Shown here: positions 10,800 to 19,000 of the stretch, piece after piece
How the letters are laid out: every line of letters starts with the position of its first letter
Position numbering within the stretch: position 1 is the stretch's first letter
Assembly (NCBI GenBank): GCA_963457665.1
Contig: OY735233.1
Location: forward strand, 26,152,709-26,216,708
DNA length: 64,000 nt
Source: Thysanoteuthis rhombus
Lineage: Eukaryota > Mollusca > Cephalopoda > Oegopsida > Thysanoteuthidae
Direction of reading: 5' to 3'
Notes under the pieces: generated by a model
Told to the model about the DNA's origin: nothing
What the model saw: only the letters and a program-made list of their open reading frames with translations
The model's database searches: none
Made by a program: the position numbers and the translations under genes

Positions 10800-11660
10800 G
10801 GAAAAAGAAGAGAAAAGAGGAGAGGCTACTTCAACTAAGCTAAGAATCTAACCCCATTTTCAAACGGTCTTTTCTGTGTTATTACACATAGTAAAATGAT
10901 CTGAACCCTGCCCTAAGCTACACAACAATAAAACCAGCACAAATAGGAAAATTTGTTTCTGAGAATCTGATTCTAAGACTTGTTTACAAACTTTTTGTAA
11001 AGTAGAAAAATTCCAATAATTCTTCTGTCAATTTCTCATCACTCCTCGTTTTCAGTACATATTATTTGGATGGTCAGAAATTATGGATGAAAAAAGTACT
11101 TCAGAAATGTTATTTTGTTCATGATACAAAAAAAGAATTAAGTATAAAATTATACACATGGGAGAATAAGATGGAAAGGATAGAAAATTCAGTTGGAGGT
11201 GAATAAAGTTTTGTGATAAAGACTCGAGGGTCAATGATACAGAAATAATTTAAGAAACACTGGTTTCAAATCCTGGCATATCAATGAATAAGCTCAATGT
11301 GCTTCAAGAGAAAACTTATTCCACTTTGGTCTGGAAACGTATGCCTAAATACATGTACGGTCATCAAAGGTCAAGTTGATGCCAGGATTCAGGACGTTCT
11401 AAGATCGTGTCACACTATTTCTGGGTGGACCTATTATCGGATTTAAGCAGAAACCTTTCCTGATTTACCACTAACCCCAGAGCATTCAAGAATGTGAGTA
11501 AGTATACACTTCAAGTCCATTACCACCATAATAATGAAGCTTGGATGACATGAATATTATTTGAAGACCTATCTCTAAATGGTTTTAATCCCCAAGTGAC
11601 AGAGCATTGTTGGCAAAATGATATCCCCTTCGAGATTCTACTCACACTTGATAATGCTCC
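10800..11660. other. No gene seen
   Basis: AT-rich, no splice-bounded exon or repeat recognised. 11240-11480 shares loose similarity with 13290-13460 (cattcaagaatatgagcaag-type block followed by cacttcaagcccat), suggesting another old repeat. Confidence 0.4.
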
Positions 11661-11665
11661 AGGGT

Positions 11666-11954
11666 AGTGGTTCTCGAACTGGGATACACTTACCCTAGGT
11701 GTATACAAGAGAAATTACAGGGGAATGTGTCTTGTAGACATATTATATACTTGGTAATACTTTAAATCAGAAGGATCTTTCAGCAATGTCTCTCGTTAGC
11801 ATGTATATCCGATGTAACATTAGATCACTAACAAATATTAAATGTCTATTGTTTGTTCTATGGTATCAATACATTTTAAACCATATTCTTTACAAGGCAG
11901 CCAAATGGGACAAATGGACACGTTGGAAAAAAAAGTTTGAGAAACCCTACTCCA
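11666..11954. mobile_element. hAT-like MITE
   Basis: The left end TAGTGGTTCTCGAACTGGG and the right end (reverse complement TAGGGTTTCTCAAACT) form an imperfect terminal inverted repeat of the AGTGGTTCTCAAACT type common in animal hAT elements. The ~290 bp between has no coding capacity. Its right end abuts a Tigger relic, so it may have inserted into it. I could not confirm an 8-bp target duplication. Confidence 0.55.
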
Positions 11955-11964
11955 ATGCGTCAAC

Positions 11965-12200
11965 TGCATCTTCATTATTTGCATCATGATGCTTATTTTG
12001 ACACTGAAACCAACCACACTGATTTAGTCAATGGTTCAGTGGCTACGTTCAGAGCTCGTAATTTATGCAGCGAGTTTGTGCAGGGTGTTGAAGCAACTGA
12101 ACGCTGCAAGACGCTGTAAGAATTTTGGAAAGAATTCAACACTGAATTCTATCAAAAACATTGCATTAGCATGAGTGGAAGCAACGAAATGATGTATGAA
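11965..12200 (+). pseudogene. Pogo/Tigger-type transposase relic (C-terminal part)
   Basis: Translated pieces include TDLVNGSVATFRARNL and VQGVEATERCKTL, then in another frame EFWKEFNT. These align with a second relic at 15530 (NTTAFIEPV, GAVV, LRSNFLQSVKATERCTTLQE, FWKELN). Together they match the family pattern 'PPNTTALIQPMDQGVI..FK..YLR' followed by 'FWK.F.I' in Tigger/jerky transposases of the pogo group. Stops and frameshifts make it inactive. Confidence 0.7.
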
Positions 12201-12880
12201 GGGCATACGAAGGAAAGTTTTGAAAACAAAAGCCGTGGCAGACCAAGGTGGAGTCAGCCTGCCCTGGGTGACACCATCAGAGCAGGTGACACCAAGATGA
12301 AAAAAAAAATAGTTTCTAGGTAATTCTTTTTCTAATGAAACAGGTCTGTCGATATAATTCTTCCAAAAGTACCCAATGAACTCAATCAAATTTTTTTGAA
12401 GGGTGGGCAATTGGCCAGAGAAGATTGATTTAGGGGTGGACCCATACACAATTACAACCCCTAACAATGACAGACGTATGTGGTTTTCAAGTTCTTTCTA
12501 GTTTTATTATATACTTTAGTTTTTTAAGACACTGAATAAAACCATTTTTGTCATATTTCATTAAGTCAGATGAGAAAAACTAAAAAGACTAAAGATGAAT
12601 AGAATTGTAAGTAAATGTAGGTTCATGCCTTTACATTCAATAATATGGGAGAATCATGATTAGCAATCAATAGTATTAGTGCATTAAGATGACCAAAATT
12701 CTAGATATTCTGGGAAGAGAGCTAATTGTGGAGTGGAGAATGACAATATGATTTACTCCCTAGGTGACACCAACCATAAGCCCATCACTGGACAAGAGTG
12801 AATACTTGAAAATTTTTAAAAATGCTGTTGAGGAAATAAATTCATTTAATAAAAACCAATACATGCCCGACATCTTTTGG
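12200..12880. other. No feature seen
   Basis: AT-rich DNA after the Tigger relic. Two GGTGACACCA strings (about 12265 and 12765) recur but no element boundary is clear. Confidence 0.3.
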
Positions 12881-12884
12881 TAAG

Positions 12885-13285
12885 ATGCCTTGTTGGAGAA
12901 GATCATAAAAAAAAAATTCAAAAAAAGGGTGATCAATGAACAAATTATTTCTCTCAATTTTTGTTAGGCACTGATTACAAAAAACGTCTGAATTTCAAAA
13001 AAAAAAAAAGAAAAAAAAATGTGAATGTTGAGACAAATTCAGTATATACTTACTCTGTAAATTGAAACCCCCACTAAAAACCTATTTGGAAAGGAACAGG
13101 TGGTCCAAAAAAACAACCTTTTTTTCTAGACATTATAAGAAGTAAATGTTTGAATTTTCAGCCTTCAAGCTACATTGGTGTGGATTGTACACATCACATA
13201 TAAATACATAGCCAAACAAACTTAAAAAACTGAAGAAACCCATGTTGGTAGTCTTGATAGAAAGTTCCTAATAGATGAAACAAGT
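12885..13285 (+). repeat. Family A, near full-length copy
   Basis: Carries the ordered family landmarks: GGGTGATCAATGAACAA, a TTGTTAGGCACTGATTAC block, ATTGAAACCCCCACTAAA, TTTTCTAGACATTATAAG, a CATAGCCAAACAAACTTA block, GAAGAAACCCATGTTGG and the right end AGAAAGTTCCTAA. Confidence 0.75.
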
Positions 13286-13559
13286 CTTAGCAAGAAACAT
13301 ATACTTGAACTAACACACATTCATCAAGGTCATAGTGATGCCGGGATACAAACCTTTGCCAGATTAGAGTTGAAACCTTTCATGATATACCACCCAGAGA
13401 ACACCAGAGCATTCAAGAATATGAGCAAGCACATACTTCAAGCCCATAATTGCCATAACAAAAAAACTCAGTAGGGATTAATATCTTCAAGAGTATTTTT
13501 TTAACTGTTTCATCCCCAAAGTGAAAGAATATTCTGTCTACATTCTTGAGAAAAGCCAT

Positions 13560-13715
13560 TCACATTCAGGGAGATTTTTTTGGGTGATTGAAATCATTAT
13601 TTGTGTTATAAACACAATGTTTCAACCGATTCATTCTACAGCCTTCTTCAGGTGTAATATCCAGATATAATGGCAGTAAATAGAATATTCCAATGATAGC
13701 TACATTATGCCATAG
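13560..13715 (-). repeat. Penelope-like terminal repeat (left arm) with hammerhead-like core
   Basis: The minus strand reads TGGATATTACACCTGAAGA, a variable segment, then GAAACATTGTG. It matches the plus strand at 15355-15440 over about 70 bp, so the pair flanks the RTE LINE as an inverted repeat. The core (CTGAAGA ... GAAAC) spans 13619-13651. The Penelope assignment is inferred from this motif type only. Confidence 0.5.
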
Positions 13716-15245
13716 GATTTCATCATCATCATCATCATCAGTCTTTTAGCGTCCGTCGTTGGACATAGACCTTCCCCAGGATTTGCCATACTTCTCTATC
13801 ATGGGCGTCACGGAGCCAGTACTTCCTGAACTTGTCTAGTTCATCTCTCCATCTAATATTTTGCCGGCCTCGGTTGCGCATATGGTCTCGGGGAATCCAT
13901 GTTGTGAGTCGTGATGTCCATCGATTGTCAGCCATTCTTGCAACATGGCCAGCCCACTGCCATTTGAGATTTTTTATGGATTCTATGATGTCTCTAACTC
14001 TTGTCTTTTCCCGGATGTGTTGTGCTGTTTTGTGGTCTCTCCATGTGAGGCCCAGCATTATTCTTTCATGTGCACGTTGCATGGTTCTCAGCTTACGGGT
14101 CTGTTTCTTGGTTAAGTTCCATGTTTCAGCTCCATAAGTGACTATTGGGAGGATGCATTGGTTATACACCCTTCTCTTCAGGATTAATGGGATCTTGTTA
14201 TTTTTGAAGGTTGAGCTAGCTCTGCCAAAGGCTTGCCATCCTAGTGTGATTCTTCGCTTGATTTCTTCTTCTTTTGAGGGTCTCATGGAGATTCGTTGCC
14301 CTAGGTAGATGTAGTGGTCTACTTTCTCAAGTTCTGTGTCCTCGATTTCGATCTTAGTGTTCTTATCTCCAATGTGGTTGTTGCACATGATCTTCGTCTT
14401 GCTGAAGTTCATGTGTAGGCCGACTTTCTTGCTCTCCTCATTTAGTTCATCTATCATTAGTTGGAGGTCGTGTAGGTTCTCTGCGAAAAGGGCTATGTCG
14501 TCTGCGAATCTGAGGTTGCTCAGATACTCGCCGTCTATTTTAATTCCTTTACTCTCCCAGTCTAGCCTTCTGAAGATCATCTCGAGGCAGGCTGTGAAGA
14601 GTTTAGGTGAGCTGGTATCACCTTGTCTTACTCCTTTCTGGAGCTGGAAGGGGTCCGAGTCTTTATGTAGCCTGATAAATGAGCTGCCGTGATTGTATAT
14701 ATGTTTCAACACTTCAACATATACTGGATCTACACCTTGCCGACTGATGGCCTCCATGACCTTAGGGATTTCTACTGAGTCGAACGCCTTTTTGAAGTCG
14801 ATAAATGCTACGGCAAGTGGTAGTCTATACTCTGCTGCTTTTTCTTTCAGTTGATTTATCGAGTGCAGGTGGTCCATGGTCGAGTAGCTTCTTCTAAAGC
14901 CAGCCTGTTCATGTGGCTGGTTTTCATCGAGTGTTTTTGTGATTCGGTTGGTGATGATCTTTGTGAAATGTTTATATACACAGTTGAGTAGGCTTATAGG
15001 CCTATAGTTGTTGAGGTCTTTCAGGTTTCCTTTTTTATATAAAAGCATTATGATAGCAGTATTCCAATTGTCTGGGACTTTACTGTGTTTTAGACACAGG
15101 TTGAAGAGGACGGCTAGTTTCCTATTGATGATTTTACCTGCTTTTTGGAGTAGGTCGATGGTGATGTTGTCTGGTCCAGGGGCAGTTCCTTTCTTTGTCT
15201 GTTCAATGGCTTCCTTCACCTTCACAGGATTTGGGTAATGTCAAT
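13716..15245 (-). mobile_element. RTE-type LINE, 5'-truncated
   Basis: Covers the RT frame and the terminal simple repeat (CATCATCATC on the plus strand, 13721-13740). The sequence becomes unlike other copies beyond about 15245, just upstream of the KAPGPDN-like segment, so the apurinic-type endonuclease normally encoded upstream is absent. 5' truncation is typical of target-primed reverse transcription. I find no convincing flanking target duplication. The element appears to be inserted between two inverted Penelope-like ends. Confidence 0.9.
13738..15225 (-). CDS. RTE-type reverse transcriptase (partial, no endonuclease)
   Basis: An RNA-dependent DNA polymerase of a non-LTR retrotransposon, which would copy the element's RNA at a nicked chromosomal site. 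The 495 codons are open without a stop. Visible motifs: APGPDNI (residues 15-21), NYRPISLLN (73-81), the AGFRRSYSTMDH fingers motif (108-119), motif A FIDFKKAFD (141-149), motif B GVRQGD..SP (198-207), the catalytic FADD (240-243) and GLHMNFSKTK (269-278), followed by the thumb and a C-terminal region with TYGAETWN and WRDHKTAQHIREK. All key catalytic Asp residues are present. The full protein is about twice as long and starts with an endonuclease domain that is missing here, so the apparent ATG is just the first Met after the truncation. The stop codon is the first TGA of the TGATGA tail. An open frame in a truncated copy suggests recent insertion. Confidence 0.93.
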   Translation of the reverse strand: MKVKEAIEQTKKGTAPGPDNITIDLLQKAGKIINRKLAVLFNLCLKHSKVPDNWNTAIIMLLYKKGNLKDLNNYRPISLLNCVYKHFTKIITNRITKTLDENQPHEQAGFRRSYSTMDHLHSINQLKEKAAEYRLPLAVAFIDFKKAFDSVEIPKVMEAISRQGVDPVYVEVLKHIYNHGSSFIRLHKDSDPFQLQKGVRQGDTSSPKLFTACLEMIFRRLDWESKGIKIDGEYLSNLRFADDIALFAENLHDLQLMIDELNEESKKVGLHMNFSKTKIMCNNHIGDKNTKIEIEDTELEKVDHYIYLGQRISMRPSKEEEIKRRITLGWQAFGRASSTFKNNKIPLILKRRVYNQCILPIVTYGAETWNLTKKQTRKLRTMQRAHERIMLGLTWRDHKTAQHIREKTRVRDIIESIKNLKWQWAGHVARMADNRWTSRLTTWIPRDHMRNRGRQNIRWRDELDKFRKYWLRDAHDREVWQILGKVYVQRRTLKD

Positions 15246-15460
15246 TTTTTTCCTCTTTCCTTGTTAGGAATGGATTTGCTTATCTTGTCCCTGTTTGGTA
15301 GTGGAAGCCAACTCTGCTTTTGTCCAACAAACATTCAGTCGACAATGATATGGCCACCTCCTTGAATTTGGATATTATGCCTGAAGAAAGCCATAGAATG
15401 AATCAGCCAAAACATTGTGTCTATAAGACAAACAATAACAAATAAAAAAAAAAAAAAAAA
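15246..15460 (+). repeat. Penelope-like terminal repeat (right arm)
   Basis: Plus strand TGGATATTATGCCTGAAGA ... CATTGTGTCTATAAGAC, the inverted partner of 13560-13715. The core at 15381-15413 has the same 33-nt span, but its GAAAC has decayed to AAAAC. An A-run follows at 15443-15460. Confidence 0.5.
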
Positions 15461-15529
15461 CCTCTTTGAACGAAAGAATATTGTCAGAAAATTACCTTTG
15501 AGATTGTTATTTTTGATTATGCTCTAAGG

Positions 15530-15862
15530 CGTCCACAGCATCTCGGCAATTTGCATCCTGATGTTAAGGCTGTTTTTTTTTGCAACTGAACACAACTGCT
15601 TTTATTGAGCCTGTGCTTCAGGGTGCAGTGGTTTTGTTCTAAATGCATTATTTACGCAGCAACTTTCTGCAGAGTGTCAAAGCAACTGAACGCTGCACAA
15701 CGCTCCAAGAATTTTGGAAAGAACTCAACACTTTGAATCCTACCTAAAATATAGCGATTGTGCAAGTGGAAGCTTCAAAACAATTTTGAAGACACAGATG
15801 AATACTTTTTAAGGTTTTTGGAAAAAAAAAATGATGCAGATGAAAAAATAAATAAGACATAG
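15530..15862 (+). pseudogene. Pogo/Tigger-type transposase relic, 5' piece
   Basis: Frame-shifted pieces read HLGNLHPDVKAVFF, NTTAFIEPV, LRSNFLQSVKATERCTTLQ and FWKELNTL, then a D/E/N-rich stretch and LDKQLELE. This matches the end of the DDE domain and the following tail of Tigger/jerky-like transposases. A family A element interrupts it at 15888; it resumes at 16298. Confidence 0.75.
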
Positions 15863-15887
15863 CTTGACAAGCAGCTAGAATTAGAAA

Positions 15888-16297
15888 CTATCACATCCAA
15901 CATTTTTGGCAGTATGCCATGTTGGGGGTGATCAATTGAAAAAATTGGAAAAAGGGGGCGATCAATGAACAAGTTACTTCTCTCGCCTTTTTTGGACTGT
16001 GAAACAAGAAAAGTCTGATTTTTAAAAAAAAAAGGTGAATGCTGCTAGGTATCAATATAGCAAAAACTTACATTGGAAATTGGATCCCACAATAAAAGAC
16101 CTATTGGAGGTGGGGGGTCAAGAAGCAAGAAAAATAAATGTTTTTCTAGACATAAGGAACATATTTCTTCAGATCTTCAGCTCTACTGGTATGACCAGTA
16201 TGCATGATACATATGTAGCTAGCCAGCCAACCAGACCGACTTACAAACTGCAGAAACCTATGTTGACAGTTTTGGTCGAGAGTTTCTAATAATATAT
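15888..16297 (+). repeat. Family A copy inserted in a Tigger relic
   Basis: A 410-bp insert with all family A landmarks, ending TGACAGTTTTGGTCGAGAG plus TTTCTAA. It is bounded by two copies of a 25-bp sequence (15863-15887 and 16298-16322, core AAGCAGCTAGAATTAGAAA) that differ at two bases. The interrupted Tigger frame is continuous across the junction, so the duplication is a target-site duplication. Its length fits LINE-driven retroposition better than a cut-and-paste MITE. Confidence 0.8.
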
Positions 16298-16440
16298 CTT
16301 GGTAAGCAGCTAGAATTAGAAATCAGGGAAGAAGATCTGCATCAGCTTGTGGGATTCGAGGCCGACAAACTTACAAACGAGGAGCTTATTGAACTGGAAG
16401 AAGCCAGAAAGAGATACTGAGACACATGAAGCAGAAACAA
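16298..16440 (+). pseudogene. Pogo/Tigger-type transposase relic, 3' piece
   Basis: Continues the relic from 15862: LGKQLELEIREEDLHQLV, GFEADKLTNEELIELEEARK then a stop. The 'lgleVdeeDv.el...ELTnEEL.eLe' pattern is the usual Tigger/jerky C-terminus. Confidence 0.8.
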
Positions 16441-16584
16441 CAAGAAGGTTTATGATTAGAAAGCAAAAACTGTCAAGGCTTCTGTTTCACTGATGGTTTA
16501 AAATATTAGATATGGATGTTAACTATGAGAGATTTAACTATTGCCAAATATATCTGAATTTTTTCATGAGTAATAACTAGTATC

Positions 16585-16603
16585 TATATATATATATATA
16601 TAT
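16585..16603. repeat. (AT)n microsatellite
   Basis: About 19 bp of TA repeats directly adjoining a family S fragment. Confidence 0.9.
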
Positions 16604-16870
16604 GGACAGGATATTGGATAGTCTACAGCCACACAGAAGAGTTGCAATACGACAAAACAGCTGTCTGTGGATGACACAATTATTTATTATTATTATAATT
16701 AACACTCCCTTCTTCAAGGTTGAGCACTCTTTAGGTAGGGCAATTCGTTCATTATAAGCTACTATAGCAATGCTCTTCCAAATCTGGAATGGAGCATTCT
16801 GGTGGATGTGGAATTGTGCGTAAGTAAATATATCACTTGAATTGGTCCTACTGACCATCCAATTGTACAT
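16604..16870 (+). repeat. Family S, permuted double fragment
   Basis: First the family tail (GTCTACAGCCACAC, GAGTTGCAATACGACAAAAC, AGCTGTCTGTGGATGACACA), then an ATTATTATT spacer, then the family head (AGCAATGCTCTTCC, GAGCATTCTGGTGGATG, TACTGACCATCCA). In the copy at 43085 the head precedes the tail. Confidence 0.75.
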
Positions 16871-18390
16871 CTGGGCAGGGCTAAAGAGAGAGAGAGAGAG
16901 ACTATTGAATTATATTGTTTACCTACTTTTTACAAATCTAAAATTATCATTCTTTTCAAAACAAATGAGAGACAAACGAAAACAAAATCTATACATTATT
17001 CATTTATGTTCAACTGAAAGAGTCATATTAGGAACATAAATTTTACTGCCTTCCTCTCTTTTAAATTGATTAAAGACCGGAAGAAAGTAAGACTTGTGTG
17101 ACTGAATGTGGGCAGCAGCAATTGCTTTACCAAAAAAAAAAAAAAAAAAAAATCATAGCTCCAATATTTTCTTTTCTTTTAGGTACAAACTGAGTTATAA
17201 GGCTGTTTGAAAGAGTTAGAAAGTCTTACAATAAAATATCAGTTCCAAAAATAAAATAAGAGTGAAACGAACGAACAAACATATATATATGGGTGTGTGT
17301 GTGAAGAGACTCAGGAGTAAAAATGTATGGAGACTTTGTTTATTAATTAACTAACATATAAATGAATTGGTGCTATGCATGTATCGGGAGGTGTTCCCAT
17401 CTTCAGTAACATGTGATGTGTGTATGTGTATGTACCTTTCCATGGTTAAAAGGTTTGGAATGAATTTACCATCAGATGTTTTGCTTTGGAAGCAAAAATT
17501 GGAGTAAAGGAAGAGGATTCCTTAAGGATAATCATATGCGTAACTTTGTTCTGTCTGTGCTGATCTATGGCTATATAAATATATAAATATATTTAAAATG
17601 TTTGAAAGACAAGACAGAAGTATTACATAATGATCTGTCCATAGATAAGAAAAGAAACCTTGTCATTTTTAACGGGGACGATGTCAGTTTATTAAATAAA
17701 ACACATGTCAATGTGTGCTTGTGCAAACTATAATTCTATAAAACTGAATATATTCTGTAAACTACCAGAAAGGTCATGGCTTTATAATTTTACTTCTTGT
17801 AAAATTAAATGCAGCTGATTAACAATATTAATTAGGGAGTGAAGGAGGGAGAGACCGAAATGTCAGTGAGAGTGAAAAAAAAAAAAAAACTGGTAAAGCA
17901 ACATTTTGCTTTTCCCTTCCCAACTGTTTAACCAGATTAGAGAAATTATTTTTCTTTTAAATTGGACAATGGCATCAGCAACTATTTGGAAGAATTAATT
18001 CTTTTCTTTGACTAGTCATGAAATCTAAAAGTTAGACGTTTCTTTTGTGGCACTACATATACATTGACAGAGTCAGCCCTATGCTCTTTGGCACAGAGGA
18101 TTTTCCAGAACAAAGAGGCAGCAAAATGAGGACTACTGGCACCCATTTTGGCAGGAAGTCAATAAAGACAGAAATTACACAGCGGAGGATGGGGTGGAGG
18201 TGGGGAGTAAGCGGCATGTTACCAGCTTTCAGGATAAGCATTTTCTTCTGCATGAACTTTTAACATTACTTTTGCTGATAGATATAGAACTGAAGAGAGA
18301 CATACAATCAAGAAACTCAGGGAAAATTATACACCACGAGACATTAAGGAGGAGAGAAAAAAAAAAAAAAAGAAGATTTAGGGATACTTA
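16870..18390. other. No feature assigned
   Basis: Contains GA (16889-16903), A19 (17131-17150), a short AT/GT tract (17280-17305) and a second A-run (17875-17890). Open frames at 18045-18263 on both strands are of ordinary composition but have no splice signals that join them to exon B. Confidence 0.35.
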
Positions 18391-18391
18391 C

Positions 18392-18422
18392 GATATCTTG
18401 TAAACGTAAACGTCGTCTTCTC
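18392..18422 (-). CDS. Micro-exon (31 nt) of a predicted membrane protein gene
   Basis: On the minus strand a pyrimidine-rich acceptor (TTTCTTTCTTTTACGCAG) is followed by 31 nt and a strong donor, GTAAGTAT. A CTAAT branch-point-like string lies about 30 nt upstream. Taking the one leftover base from exon A (23672-23765), the frame reads G-EDDVYVYKI and ends with two bases of the next codon. This continues the basic cytoplasmic side of exon A with an acidic segment holding two Tyr residues. The next exon was not found. Alternative: the same DNA starts with an ATG at 18488 and reads MGHIAFLVLSCALILAFLSF, a signal-peptide-like start spliced at the same donor. I prefer the internal-exon reading because of the strong acceptor and the matching phase. 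Confidence 0.5.
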
Positions 18423-18689
18423 CTGCGTAAAAGAAAGAAATGCTAAAATTAGGGCACAGGATAACACGAGGAAAGCAATATGTCCCATGGTCTCAACTTA
18501 TTTGGTTAGTAACCAGAGTTACTTCTAAGTTTTGCATGTAAGCACACATATGCTTTGCAACCAGTGCACAAAGGAATTTAATGCGCACAAAGGAATTTAA
18601 TATGCACAGGTTGAGGGCTCAGAGTGCTTAGGTGCCCGCTCTTTTACTTCTTCATGGAAGAAGTTCCCTTTTAGCCATAATTCAAAACT

Positions 18690-19000
18690 GTCTGTATCTT
18701 GCATAAATGAATCACCATAGTCCCAGTGTGTACTAGAACTAATAATTTTAAAAAAACAGCACAAGATTTGGTCATTGTTGGTCCAATATGACCATAGAGA
18801 ACAAATACAGCACTTGCAAAAAAAGAAGAAAAAAAAAAAAGCAAGCAAATTTTCAAGGTTGCAACCTCAAAAATGTGACCATGAGCGTCTGGACACACAC
18901 ATAAATAGATATAGATAGAAACAGACACTCAAAGCAAAAAGAATCTATAGCTCACTTGGCTGGGCCATTCGTGGGACTACAGTAGTTTGATATTTTGATA
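18690..19000 (-). repeat. Family C, copy 1
   Basis: Shares GAATCACCATAG, GTCATTGTTGGTCC, CAAGCAAATTTTCAA and AAAAATGTGACC with 25925-26300 in the same orientation, and with 55370-55790 in the opposite one. No coding frame is shared. Confidence 0.7.

Noticed and set aside
13832-15238. Plus-strand open frames across the LINE
   Set aside because: Antisense shadows of the minus-strand reverse transcriptase.
18045-18263. Open frames on both strands downstream of exon B
   Set aside because: No acceptor of adequate strength links them in phase to exon B; the one weak acceptor near 18254 leads to a stop after a few codons.
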